A DNA stretch of 64,000 bases from positions 21,562,001-21,626,000 of the forward strand of contig JAMPIT010000059.1 in the NCBI GenBank assembly GCA_026261815.1. Direction: 5' to 3'. Made by a program: the position numbers and the translations under genes. The notes beneath the pieces are model-generated. The model made no database searches, was not told where the DNA came from, and was given only the letters and a program-made list of their open reading frames with translations. How positions within the stretch are numbered: the first letter of the stretch is position 1; the number at the start of each line of letters is the position of its first letter. Source of the DNA: Monarcha castaneiventris obscurior (taxonomy: Eukaryota > Chordata > Aves > Passeriformes > Monarchidae). This document shows positions 38,519-50,605 of this stretch, one piece after another.

Positions 38519-41500
38519 CAAAACGTATAGTCCAAAGTAGCATGGATAGACCCTGGTATTGAACCAGGAATTCCAATGGCCCACCTGCACACAAAAGATA
38601 GGTTACACAAAGACATCTGTTGAGCTAAACATTACATTTATTTGAAACCATTTATGAATACACCAAGGATTTCTTTAGAAATTAGCCTAATTTATATCAC
38701 CTTCCAAGCTATTGTTATTATGCCATTAAGTTTCAGCCACCATGTGTTAAAAACGTGTGTATAGGCTTCTCCACTCATCTGTGGAACAACCCAGCAAATG
38801 TTTCTGCAGCCTATAGATTAAGTAACAAAAGATATCCTAGTGCCATATCAATCAGAAGTACACAACTGTCCTCAGATGCAGGCACAAAATTTCATTCTGG
38901 CTTGAAGAGTAAAATTTTCAAACATACACACATGATTACTTATCACTGTCTTGAAATAAAATTTAGGAACTGAAAAGCCTCAATAATTTTTGTAAGCTTT
39001 ACTCCCCTTCTTGCACATCAGCCTCAATTTGAAGAATAGCCTCAAACTTACAGCCCATTTAAAGAATTCCATCAAAAGTATTATGAGAAATCTCCATTTA
39101 ACAACCTATGTTGTCCAGCATCGATATATTAAATAGCCTCTTGCCAGCTCTAGAAAAGCCTTATTTGTGTATTTATTTCTAGCATATACCATGTCCATAA
39201 AGCATCTTAGCAGTGGGTTCATCTTTGGATCTCAATATTAACAGAGCTCAGACACACTGCCAATAAATCAGTGCACAATAAATCAGGAAGGATTTTGTTT
39301 CAACTGATCTTATTTCTCTGCACTCAAGAACTAGCTCACTCCAAAGGTTTCCCATGTCCCTGATCACACAAACCACAAGACTGAAAGATACCTCAACAGA
39401 AGTTGAGATATTTCCTCTTCTTGCCCCATGGCAGAATGAGTCACATCTAAGTAATCCCTCAATGGTTATTTCTTACCTAGTCTTAAAATAATAATTTGCT
39501 TCTTTACACTGCAGAAAACCAATGTGTTCATCATTTCTCCCTTTTATAGGTCCTGTTTGATCACTCTTACTGTTTACATGTGCATCCACTTGAATGGTAG
39601 CTCTCTTTTATGTGGCATATGACCCATGCAAATAATATCTTTAACTGTTCAAAGCACGATATATAAAAGGAAATTCTTCGACGTCCACTTTAGCATAGTT
39701 AAAAGGCAATTTATTCTATTCTGGCTCTAAACACTTAACACAACTATGGAATGGACCTCTGTTATCCTTGTTTTTCCTTTCTCGTCAACAAAATCTTCTT
39801 TATGGTAATTCTGATCACATATTCCCAACAAATACCACATACCATCTTTATAAGAAATTATTCCACAGACAAGGAATTTTTACTATGATGTATTAATTCA
39901 AAAATTATTTAAATTATTTTAACTCAGCTTACTGACCATCTGTCATCTGTTACAGAGCAAAGAGCAACTATTTTCCTCCTACAGTCCAAAGTTATCTACC
40001 TGAACAGTGGAAATCCCATTTCTTGCGTACAGCTCAGTTACTTGCTAGTCCTTAGTGACAGAACACAGAATGATGATGCCTTGTTTCCATGAAAGGCATT
40101 AATGTGACTGTAAGCTGCAAGGTGTATTGCTAACATAAAAAAATATTCCACTGTGTTAGTTAAGATGAACTCTCTGTATTTTTTATTTCACATGAAGGTA
40201 TTCCTGGCTGTGACTCTGTAACTTTGAAATATAGTCTCTTAGGAACCGTGAGCAGATTTAACCACAAATAGCTAAATGCGCCTAGATACATGAAGTTATA
40301 TTTAACTATCTCCCTAGCTAATTAGATCAGGGGATCATATGGCTAGATTAATTAAGATAAAACAGGGCATTTGTAATAATTAAATTAGCTATTTGGTCTT
40401 CTTTCCAGAGCAGGGAGTCAATGAACATCATTAGTGCAGCAGCGGATGGACTGACACTTCCAACCACAGATGCAGTCTCACCAAAGCTGCTGCTTTTGCA
40501 AGACAGCCCAGAAGGATCTCTTGGACAGTCTGATTTTATTTGTTTGCTTTAAGAAGACCAGAGGAGCTCCTTCCCAGGAGGAATCCCTAAGGCTGTTCAG
40601 AGGTGAGGTTTCCAGATGCAGCAGGGTGAGACAGGCAAGAGATTCAAGCCAGGAACCTGAAGCTTAGAAAAAAAAAACCTTACAATGCTGAGGACCAGGT
40701 AGTGGACCCACAGACAATCTCCAAGGGTGTTGAAAGGGAAGTTCAGGACTAGGAAGGACCATGGTTTTTCATTCCAATGCACAAAACTTCTGTGTTCTTG
40801 AAACAAACATTAGTGTTCAAAACTTGAAAGGGCTTGTGAGGGGAGGTCAGGCTGTGAATAAACCTTACATTTATCTATTATTTTGGTTCTATCAACACTG
40901 TAAGTTCTCTCTATGTAAGGAGTCAACTAACTGAGACAACTAGCTGTAATTCTAATGAAAATAATATCCGTTGAGGTTTTTTTGGGAGCACAATGTACAG
41001 CAGATGGTCTAAATCAACACCCTTCAATTCCCTTGCCCCTGACTTGGGGACCCTCCACAGCAACCAAAGGCTTTTTGGTGTCTTCACTCTGTGGCTACGA
41101 ACTTATCCTTCAGAATAAAAGGCTTATATATCTGTCATCATGAATTCTCTTGGCCTGAGCACAGTCCTCACCTTGACGGCATCATACTCAATGTCCACAG
41201 CAATCGTGTTGTTGTCTCCATCATTTATGGATGTTATACTTTATTTAGACACAATTAAAATCTAGAGCAATTAGAAGTGGATCCAAAGAAGGATTGTATA
41301 TAAAAGAAACTCAGGCCAGTATGACTATGACAGCTACTGGCCTTTATGAAATATGCAACCCAGCACAGCCGCAACTTGACGGACAAGCTTTGTCTTTTAC
41401 AATAGCAAATGGCTCCCCTACAACTGTGCTCTGGATGGTTTTTCAACTCACTAATGCAGTTTAATTACGAGCTTGCAGCAATTTAATTTTCTACAGGAAT

Positions 41501-42236
41501 CAAACAAATCTAGTTCTTCTTGAAGATAAGACTGACAATTCAAGCTATCACAGAAGGTTTGGGTTTGCTCGTGGATTTTTTTCATTTAGTCAAGAGCCAC
41601 TTTTGCTTATAACTAAAAAAACGTGTAAAAAGGAAAAATTCTCTCCACTTTCAGTCAGCAGAGGAAATCACATTAATATTTCTTCAACTGGTAAGAAGTT
41701 TAAAATTGTTGAATGCTTTCAGCTGGCAGAGCTCCAAGTTTTCCATATTGTTATAAGATTTGCATGAAACTTTGTTTAAGACCAAGTTCTCATGTTGATA
41801 TGATCTCACTTCAGTGAACATCTAGATTTGGGAAGCCATATGCATGCAAACCATTGGGGTCTAGTAGCATTAGTTATAGAGTTTTAAATTAAAGTTTTAC
41901 AAGAAGTGGTTCTGTATTCGCACCTCCACTCATTACTTATGAATGCCAGCACGCAATTAAGCTGATGCCATAGATATTCCTGTGTTCTGCATGTCTGCTA
42001 ATGCACACATTGCATGTTACTGTGCAATTATCAAGGTGTTCCCTGAAATAGGCTGAGTTAGTTCATGGCTGAAAATATGGACTTCTAGAAAGGTTAAGCA
42101 AGGGAAATGGCAATATAGCTACTATGATAATTTAATTTAAACACAGATAGATGAGCTATGGGAACATGGCAAGGAAGGGTACAGAGCCAAAGCTAGATGA
42201 AAAAATTGAAAACAATCAATTTTTTTTAATGGGACA

Positions 42237-42281
42237 CATTTACCAATACAGACCGAATTTACATTTACAAATACAGACCGA
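42237..42281. repeat. 25-bp-period tandem duplication
   Basis: CATTTACCAATACAGACCGA (42237-42256) recurs at 42262-42281 with one difference (19 of 20 bases identical). Intervening bases are short, giving a period of 25. Confidence 0.9.
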
Positions 42282-45200
42282 GAAAATATGGTATATCCCA
42301 ACAGGTTAGAATACAGTTTCTAACAAGAAGCATTTGAAGTAGCTTCTTCAGTCAGGAGAAAATGTGCCAAAGAACTTGTTTTTTAAGTAGAAAGGAAATA
42401 AAAGCTGCTGAGATAAATATTTCTACTCTCAGCCTGTAAATTTACTGTCATTGTTCCACAGAAAACTCCTGGACAGACTTTTTTTCTAAACCACAAATCT
42501 GTCAGTGCAGAATTTCCTTCGTTCTCTATCACCTCTGTGTTTTAGATGGTGAGGCACTCGGATGTTCCTCACAGGGTCAATGGCTGTGGGAGAGCATGCA
42601 ACGCCAGCTCATTTCCCTCACCACCATACTCCATATATCTCAGAACAGACGTGGCAAGTATTTATAGACACAATATTTACCCTGCTTCAAGCACTTATCA
42701 TCTGTTAACTGATACATTTGCTCTTCTCCATAATCTCTTGGTAATAGTGACGTTCCAAGAGATGTTTGCAGAAACACCTGTAGGTGATTTGCAGTCCAGT
42801 TTGAACCCTCAGTAACAGAAGGTACCTCAGCACTGAAGGCCACTTTCAATACATTGTGCCCTCGTGGACTATCACAGTGTGTTGTTCAGTCGGGAATGAG
42901 ACAGCATAAGGAGTGCCACATTCCTATTGCTAGCAGCACCAATAATTTCTTCATGAATCTGTCAGTCACTGACATCCACAGAAGATGACAGCTGAACTTT
43001 CAGTGACCTAATAGTCATTCTAATGCTTATAAAAAACCACTGTAATATTAGTTTTCTTGAGCTCTGTTGAGGCTTCTACTCACTGTTACACGAACAGGAA
43101 AAGCGTGCACTCCAGTGAACTATCATATTTCAGCGCACATGGCAGCTCTTACTTAGCTTGGCTCTGAGAGTATTATTCATTAAGGTAATGTCATCCGTTC
43201 AAGGCAACTGGATGGAAAGCATGGGCCACTATGCAGAAAGCTGAATGTTCCTCTAGATAACGCTAGGGAAATGAGCACTGAATAAATCATTAAAATGCAC
43301 AATACTGGTGGAACATCAGATGGCTACAAGCAGCTTAAAAGGTTTCTGCTGATACCTCTTCACCGTAGGATGGCTTTTTTCCAGATTAAGATCTCCGAGG
43401 GTAGGAAACGAGAAAAGGGAACAGCATACAGGAGCAGAGAATGGCTAAATCCCTCTTACTAAAATTCTTTCCTGTGAGTAATACCAGATCTTTCAGAAAA
43501 AAACACCTTCCAGGACAACTTGTCACTCTTCTTGAACTCTCATATTCTACATGGAGGATGCTATCAGAAAGCTCTTAGCTATGATTGCTGGAGTTACATA
43601 GAGCATGTGTGGACTGCAAACAAGGAAAGGGTTTCCACATTTCCACATTTGCTTTATTCTGCTAATTTAAGCAATTGAATTACAGGCTTAGGGGCTATTC
43701 TGAGCACTCAGGTACCCTACAGAGGTCTCACATGCTCCTAGTGAAACTCCAAGTGAAATAAAGTTACAAACCAACAGTACTCTCCTACATCTCAAGCAAA
43801 GTGTGGAATGGAAGAGCCTGGAAAATCTGGCCTGATTTTGAATTTTATGCTCTGGAGAACTTTTGTCTCCCTTGCTTCACAAGGCTTGTAGATGTGAAAA
43901 GAAAAGCAATGGCCAACAGACATCTTTCACCCTCTCTTCAGTGCCACCAGCTATTCCCAGTGTGGACTATACACTCACTGGTGCAGGGTTTACATGTAGG
44001 GCTACAGAGTGATGCTGCTGGAGGAAAATGAGCCCCACTCTCTCAGCACATCTGTTTAGGAAACATGTTGGTTACAGCAGCTAGCCCATCTCCCCATTCG
44101 CCTCGGTTTTTCTGGTGACAGCGAGAAACCCAGAACTGTTTTCACCACCTCAGACCTCACTGAATTTGCCTCCTCCCACCAGCTCAGCACAATTAGCAGC
44201 AGAAGTCAATCATGCACTTACCAGCACTGGCCAAAATACAGCAACTTTGCGTTACTGGAAACTTAGTGTGTCAAAGGGAAATGAAGAAATAATCTGAACA
44301 CCTCATCTAGTGGTGACAAGTTTCACCCTGTCCTTTTCCAGACTCTTACTTTTATACCACCTCTAGCCTGTTTTTGTTTTCGTTCTCAGCTAATGACGCG
44401 CTTCACTGCCTTGAGGAAGGATGATTACAGGAAGCTGATGTAGCAATTCTCTGGCTCCAGTCTATCTCGGACAAACACGTACCAAAGCATTTCTCATGGT
44501 GTAACTCTTCCATGTTGCTTATGTTTGCAGTTGGGTTTTCACTGTTTTCTACATCCTGATTTGTGCATGTTTTGCATGTATTTTTCTAAGGCAGGAAGAT
44601 GACAGAAACCTGCAGCAGTTCTACCATTGCTGGTCCATTCTCTGTTTTTTCTAACTTTGCTTCATTTCTTCTCCATAGTTCAGCAATCATCTTAAATTTG
44701 TCTAGCAGATGCACATCTACACAGGATCCTGCTATATGACCATCTACTTCATCCTAAAATAGTTAATCATGTCAAGACCTAATTTTGAATACGAGCCCCT
44801 CCATCACCAACCAATCACACAAGGAAAACAGTAATAGCAGAAAATAAGTTCAAAAACTATAACCAGTCTCTGCCCTTCTGCAGCGGTTATGTCCTAAATC
44901 CCACTGAGTATTTAAAGACTATTGAAACAGGAGATAGCCCCCTGATTTTACTACTTGTACAGAACTAGCTTGCATTTGTCATGAAAAGTCATGATGGCAT
45001 AGATTTTTGTCATTAAAATTAATCCTTGAGAAACTTTGTCATTATAACTACTAGGTTTTTGCCTGAAGGAAAAGGTTATGCTTCAACACTGCATTCATGT
45101 CCTCTTCATGCCAAGGCATCAGTAGCATTACAATCACCATCATGACATCATCCATTAAGTAGCAAAAGGTAGGTAGCTAAGGCCCAGTCTTATTACAGAT

Positions 45201-46507
45201 TCGGTGTTGTATCCTGTAAGACTCTAATCAAAATAAAGCTTCTGCCATCAGTCCTACGGTTTACATGAAGTACCAGTATCATGCTGCTCTGAACAACTGC
45301 TAAGGCAGTGTACATGAAATAAAATCTTTTGAAAAGAAGTTCAAATTCCTAAAGGTTAAAAAATAAAATCCCTGAATGAGCAGATCATAATCATATGTGG
45401 CACTACTTACCAGGCTAAGATCTAAACTATGCAACATGTGACTAAAAAGCATGTGGCTTTCCCACCACTACCGCACTGGCGGGGTGCTTGGCAGTCTACA
45501 CCCAACAAGTCAGGCAACTATACAGACTACTTCATTCCTATTCTGCAGAAGACAATACCAAACACATCAAAAGAGATCAGTCTATGATACATATCCTGAG
45601 ACAGAAGGTTTTTATTAATAAAACTGTTTCCTCAGAGTTAAATTCCATTAACCGTACTTAAGAGGGAATTACTACACATCTTGCTCCCAGGCAAAACCTG
45701 ACCATTCCACATGTGTTACAAATCAGTATCTCTTTACATTTATTGGTGTGCAGAAGAAAGTCAAAGGATTTCTTTTCATATTCTGGCAAGTCAGGAATCT
45801 TTCATGTTTGAGGAATCACATTGCTCTCAATCTATTTTTATTTTAAACTTATGCATTTTCATACCAAATAACCAATAGATACAATTTTATATTAACCACA
45901 TTTCTCCATCTTGAATAAGAAGCCTAGGCGGCATCACGCTTTTAGGGAAGAGAACTGTGAGATACAAGATATTGTAAGGAAGACTTTAAAGTCCTTTCCA
46001 TTCTGCATGAGGTTTCCCCCCTTCTTCCCCCTGCATATTTTTTAATCTTGAAAGCATTTCCTACTAATGCATGAAACCCCCATTATGCTGCATATGGTTT
46101 CTATTATCAAGTCTATAATGCTTTCAGGAATTTCTTTGATTTCTCTGGTTGTTACCTCATTCTTTTCATTCCTGATTGACACAGAAGCAGCAAACCAAGT
46201 CATTCCCAAGTATCTTTCTTTAGTTACAAATCGGTCTCTGTACTTCTGTAGCATACCTCAAAATGGCCTGCCTTTACTACCCTTGTATGAATGAAGGTAA
46301 GGCCTTGAATGTTGGTTGATTATTATACTTTTCATTAGATATTTGAAGAGCATCCACTTTTCTTACTTGAAGAACTCCGATTTTAACCATTAAATTTACA
46401 TTGCACCCATGGACACTATGCTTACACCTACTCACCTAAATCAAGACCTGGGATTTGTGTGCAAGTGTGTACAAACAACTGCAGAATACCCTTCATACAG
46501 GTCGGAC

Positions 46508-46521
46508 AAAAAAAAAAAAAA
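46508..46521. repeat. A14 tract within an A-rich block
   Basis: Fourteen A followed by A-rich sequence with G and C interruptions to about 46560. No retroposon body is evident beside it. Confidence 0.88.
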
Positions 46522-48593
46522 GAAAAAAGAAACAAAAACAAACCAACAAAAAACCCAAAATTCTTGTTTTCAAAATAAGTGCAAGATCAGCTGTCCATGG
46601 CAGATCTCCAAATAATTACTAGCTCAATGGTAGCTTAGTGCCTGAAAATGTAGCCACAGAATTCTCCCAAGATTTCATGGGCAGGCCTGTTTCTACCCTG
46701 CAACCCGCTTTTGTCCCTCAGTGCATGTCAACGGGCCATGGTGGGTGCTGGCACAAGGTAAGAATTTAGCTTTGTTCAGATGGAAGCCGTCCTGTACACA
46801 GGAGGTTCTGCTGAAGGACTTCATGGTTCACTGCACGGGGCAAAGCTACCAGTGGAACACAGCACAAACAGAAGAAGCTTCACTTGGAAAATACAATTTA
46901 TTCCACAGACTTAATTTTGAAAGATCAAACCACAAATACTTAAGGACTAGAGACAGCTCTAGATATGGTTCAGAAATTACGGACGTTGCACATGGTGTAG
47001 TCTCAGGGTAAGGGTATGCTCCAAAGGTATGCCACTTCCCGAAATAAATCAATCTTATATCACCATGTTGCATGGAAGGGGGTGGGGGGAGAGAGAAAAA
47101 AAACCACCTGATCATTGCTTCAAACAACAACTTGAATAGTGATTTTACCAGTTTTACTCTTTTAATGTTGATTTTAACTGGATATGATATACTCAGAGAT
47201 TCAAATCAACAGAAAAAAACTGCTGCATGATTGCATTTTGGCAGCTACATACAATTTCCCTGTATTACACAATCAGCTATTTCATAGATGAAACATACAA
47301 GAACAGACAGAGTCACCACGAATTCCCCAATGTTTTGTGTTTATTTTGCCCACAGATCAGAGTTGTTGCTCCCTGGCTAAAGTGAAACAGCCAGACAAAA
47401 AGAAAATACTCACTGCATGCAATCCAGTAGCAAGGGAGATCACAAAACAAAGCTTCTCCCTCACACGAAGTTCTGTGAGACAATGAGCAGACAGCAAGTA
47501 CAAAAACCTTTGGCCATGTCCTTGCTGCTTCTTTTTCCCTCACCCCTAAACGTTGCCCAACTCAGAAACACCCTGAGTACAAAAGGATTGTGTGGGACAG
47601 GGTATCTCCCCTGGAGAGAGCAGCAGCAGCAGATGCCACATCTTCCCTCAGTATGGCACTCCCACCCCACACTCTCCCTGGCTAAATGGGGAACCTCTAC
47701 ACAGGGGAAAAAAACCCCCAGTGTTCGAAGCCTGGCCACCAGTCTAGGTGGTGCCTGGCAAGCATCTGGCAAGCAGAGAGGGGACATTTAGACAGATTTT
47801 AGGGCTCCGATGGCTTCTTCAGAAGAGATCTTAATTGGAAACACTGGAAATACCAAGTAATTGCTATGCAAGGGGCCTTGGGGTGTATGTTTTCTAGTGA
47901 ATGTTCATCATCCTCGAGGGGAAGCAATAAAATCCACTGCCATCGCCTGTTTAGGAGCCCACTGGCAATATTCTTTTGTCAGCTTTAACTCCAGCCTGAC
48001 TAACACACCAGTTGTCTTCTCTTCAGAAACTGCCATTAGCTTACAAAATTATCCATTTCAAACAGGCTTAAGCATGCTCCCTCTAAAAAGAAAAATACAT
48101 CCCAATTTTGGACAAGAGTTGGGAAAGAAAAGTGGCGAAGAAGGAACCGGCACCAGCGCCAGCACCGAGACGCAACAACTCGAACAAAAGAGCTTTCAAG
48201 ATGTCGCACTAGCACGCACGCACACACACAATCTTCCTCTTGATGGATTGCTTCCCCTCGACAGAGGGAGATGCTCCAGGATGCCGCCCGCCCGGGCACG
48301 CAGAGCACGCGTGTTTCTCCCAGACGGAGCCCGGCAGGGAGCACGTCCCTGCGGCGTGCCGGCTCCGCGGGCCCCTACTGCGGCACGTCTGCCGCACCCG
48401 CTTCACCCTCTGCTCACAGGGACCCCCGAACGACCCCGCGCTGCTGCCCCGGGACCCCCTGCCCCCTCTGCTGCCCCCCAAGGCCGCTCAGAGCAGCTCC
48501 AGGGGCACCCGCGGCCGAGCCCCGCTGCGGGCGGGGCGGGAGCGGGCAGCAGGGCCGGCCTTTCCCCCTTCCGAAATGCCCAATATTGTCTTG

Positions 48594-48610
48594 GTGGGGT
48601 GGGGGGGGGG
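48594..48610. repeat. G-run tract
   Basis: GTGGGGT followed by G10 on the plus strand, then GGGCGGGGGG about ten bases later. Four or more G-runs within 40 bases make this a quadruplex candidate on the plus strand. Confidence 0.88.
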
Positions 48611-48700
48611 ACACGGGCGGGGGGCACCGCGCACAGTAGCGGGCGCAGCGCGGGGCCGGCAGGGTGCCGGGGCGCTGCTGGCCCACCCCGATGGAGCCCG

Positions 48701-48760
48701 CCGGGGCCGGGGCCGGGGCCGGGGCCGGGGCCGGGGCCGGGGCCGGGGCCGGGGCCGGGC
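48701..48760. repeat. GGGGCC hexanucleotide tract, 9 perfect units
   Basis: Nine uninterrupted CCGGGG units (48701-48754) are followed by one degenerate unit. On the plus strand this is (GGGGCC)n; the BASP1 sense strand carries (GGCCCC)n. An ATG on the plus strand at 48691 lies three codons before the tract in the Gly-Ala frame. All three plus frames (Gly-Ala, Gly-Pro, Gly-Arg) and all three minus frames (Pro-Ala, Pro-Gly, Pro-Arg) are open across it. It lies about 1.6 kb downstream of exon 1, in intron 1. Confidence 0.97.
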
Positions 48761-48844
48761 GGGGGAAGCGCCCGGGGGTCGCGGCGCAGCGCGGAGCCTT
48801 TGTTCCGCCGCCGCCGGCCCGGCCGCGCCGCCGCCTCCGCCTCC

Positions 48845-48854
48845 GCGCATGCGC
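48845..48854. promoter_or_regulatory. Candidate NRF1 site (GCGCATGCGC)
   Basis: A perfect palindromic GCGCATGCGC core within the CpG island. NRF1 binds such sequences at CpG-island promoters. The site is about 1.5 kb downstream of the inferred BASP1 exon 1, so it may mark an alternative or antisense start. Occupancy cannot be judged from sequence. Confidence 0.5.
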
Positions 48855-48890
48855 CGGGCGCAGACAAAGGCGCGGGCAGGGCGGCGGGGG

Positions 48891-49225
48891 CTCCCCGCAT
48901 CCCCCCTTGGCTCCGCATCCCCCTCTGCTCAGCATCGTCCCTTTGCTCCGCATCCCCCCTTGGCTCCGCATCCTTCTCCCCTCCGCATCCCCCTCCGCTC
49001 CGCATCCCCCCTTGGCTCCGCATCCCCCTCTGCTCCGCATCCCCCCTTTGCTCCGCATCCCCCTCCACTCCGCACCCGTCTCCACTCCGCATCCGCCCCT
49101 TGCTCCGCATCCCCCCTCCACTCCGCACCCCTCTCCGCTCCGCATCCCCCCTCCACTCCGCATCCCCCTGTCACCCCGCATCCCCCCTTTGCTCTGCATC
49201 CCCCCCCCCCGCTCCGCATCCCCCT
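48891..49225. repeat. CpG-bearing minisatellite, about 19 units of 17-18 bp
   Basis: About nineteen diverged copies of a unit close to CTCCGCATCCCCCCTTG run head to tail. Almost every unit keeps the CCGCATCC core, giving a regularly spaced CpG. A C11 run (49200-49210) lies within the last full unit. The strand asymmetry is extreme: C/T-rich on the plus strand and G/A-rich in BASP1 sense. The Ser/Pro/His-rich and Gly/Met/Arg-rich reading frames here are translations of the repeat. Confidence 0.95.
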
Positions 49226-49895
49226 GCGCGGCGCCCACCCGGCGTGGCAGGAGGGCGGGGGTGTCCCGGGGGTGTGCGTGTGTCCGCCTCCCCTTCTCCC
49301 GCCCGAGCCGCCACGCCCAGCTGAGGCGCGGGGAAAGCGCCCTGCGGGAGCCGCGTTTGAAAGACACGCGTGTGCTTGGGGGAGAGGCGACACGGCGGGT
49401 CGGGAGGGGAAAGGAAAAAAAGGTCGCGGGGAGGTGTAGCTTGCTTTGGTGGGGGGGAAGCGGAAAGCCGGAGGGTTGATGGGGAGCTGTGAGAAGCGGG
49501 GGGCGGCAGTCGGTGAATATTCATAGAATGGGCGCAGCGCGGCGGGCGGCAGCGGCGGTCCCTGTCGTGTCAGACGGCGGGTCCGTAGCCCCTGCCCGGG
49601 CAGGCGAGCCCCCCGAGCCCCGGCGTGTGCTGCCCCGCCGGGAGCAGCGCTCCAAGCCCGCCGGCGCGTCCACGCACACGCGTGCCCGCGGCGGCAGCGC
49701 CGCTCCCGCGCCAGGGACAATCCCTTATTGCCGGCCACAATGGGCACATGCCGCGCCCCCCGTCCCCCGAGCCCCCCGCCATCCATCCCCCTGCAGCACC
49801 GCCGCCCCCCGCCCAGCCGCCCTGCCATCTTCCTGGCGCCCTGCGTGCTCTTCTCCCAGCGCTTCCTCTCATGGAGAGCTTGGGGCATCTTCGTG

Positions 49896-49956
49896 GTTTT
49901 TTTCTTTTTTTTTCTAATTTTTTTTTTTATTTTTTTAAAAATTATTATTATTATTT
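49896..49956. repeat. T-rich tract with (ATT)n end
   Basis: Long interrupted T runs followed by a short ATT repeat, inside the GC-rich island. In BASP1 sense it is A-rich. It sits about 0.4 kb downstream of the exon 1 donor. Confidence 0.9.
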
Positions 49957-50348
49957 AAGCAGACTCCCTTTGGAAACGGGCTAAAAGCACCGAAAAGAAA
50001 TTGTGCATAACCCACTGTTATTCCCACCACACCCACCACTACCCCCACCCTTCCTCAAGAGAGCCTTCCCGGGCATTTAAATCTCACGGAATCGGATTCG
50101 GTCCGTTGTGTGCCTCGATCCCGCTCCCAGGTGGTCCCCTCTCGAGGAATAGAGCTCCTCGCAGTGATACTCCTAAAATGTGCTCGGGCAGGCGCCTCCC
50201 GGGCTGCTCCGCTCTCTCTGCTCCTCCCGATTCACACGCACATCTCCTCTCCCCACAATCGAGACACAACGGAAGGGTGGAAAAATGATAGAAATGGCAA
50301 AGCTCTCGCGGGCGGCTGTGTTAATGGCGTAAGTGAGACACACCGCGT

Positions 50349-50358
50349 CTTACCTTTG
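50349..50358 (-). other. BASP1: BASP1 exon 1 splice donor
   Basis: On the minus strand the bases read CACAAAG|GTAAGACG, with the G of GT at 50353. Eight of nine positions match the MAG|GTRAGT donor consensus. It is the best minus-strand donor that I found in the island, and it lies downstream of a purine-rich, GC-rich 5'-UTR-like segment, as expected for BASP1 exon 1. Confidence 0.8.
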
Positions 50359-50605
50359 TGTGTTTTTCCTCTGTCCCTGTCGGTGTGTTTGTGTGCTGGG
50401 GTGTCACAAAGAGAGTCCCAGGTAGCCCAGAGCCCCCTCGCCTCGCTCGGAGCGCGGTGGCTCTCGCCCGCTCGCTCGCCGGGACTGGAGTGCCTAGTGC
50501 CTGCTGGAGCACTGCCGCCGCTACCGCGGCTGCTGCCTCTGCATTTCTCACTCTCTCCCCCTCCCTCTTTCCCTCCCTCCCCCCTTCCCTGTGACAGTCT
50601 GTGGG
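50354..50605 (-). other. BASP1: BASP1 exon 1, non-coding 5' UTR (5' end inferred)
   Basis: The 3' boundary is set by the donor at 50353. The 5' boundary is inferred from a TATA-like run at 50627-50641, which would place initiation about 25-35 bases downstream. On the minus strand the segment starts with a G/A-rich stretch (about 50546-50590), passes through a GCAGCAGCCGCGG-type GC-rich centre and ends with ACACACAAAG before the donor. It contains one ATG only, at 50544, opening a seven-codon upstream ORF. Initiation at other points in the island is possible. Confidence 0.65.
50521..50544 (-). CDS. Candidate upstream ORF, 7 codons (MQRQQPR)
   Basis: If exon 1 is placed correctly, its only ATG (50544-50542, with G at -3) opens a seven-codon frame ending in TAG at 50523-50521. 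It closes about 180 bases before the main BASP1 start in the spliced mRNA, leaving room for re-initiation. Upstream ORFs of this kind usually reduce or regulate translation of the main frame. Whether it is translated or conserved cannot be told here. Confidence 0.4.
   Translation of the reverse strand: MQRQQPR

Larger units (their letters stand above)
36950..48100. other. Intron sequence without recognised genes
   Basis: AT-rich non-coding sequence. Noted inside: (TGAT)5 at 38498-38518, a homeodomain-core-rich block at about 40300-40400, a 25-bp-period duplication at 42237-42281 and A14 at 46508-46521. No gene, RNA or further CR1 fragment was recognised. Confidence 0.55.
779..50353 (-). other. 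BASP1: BASP1 intron 1, about 49.6 kb
   Basis: The interval is bounded by the strong acceptor at 779-780 and the strong donor at 50353. Vertebrate BASP1 genes have a non-coding exon 1, a very long first intron and a single coding exon, so the size is expected. I see no additional exon or nested gene. Reading frames inside it are short or arise from simple repeats. The separate entries below describe its repeats and its promoter-proximal CpG-rich portion. Confidence 0.85.

Noticed and set aside
5540..46521. A-tracts at 5540, 25146, 35102 and 46508 as tails of retroposons or processed pseudogenes
   Set aside because: No coding or repeat body precedes any of them, and CR1 elements do not end in poly(A). 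They are treated as simple tracts.
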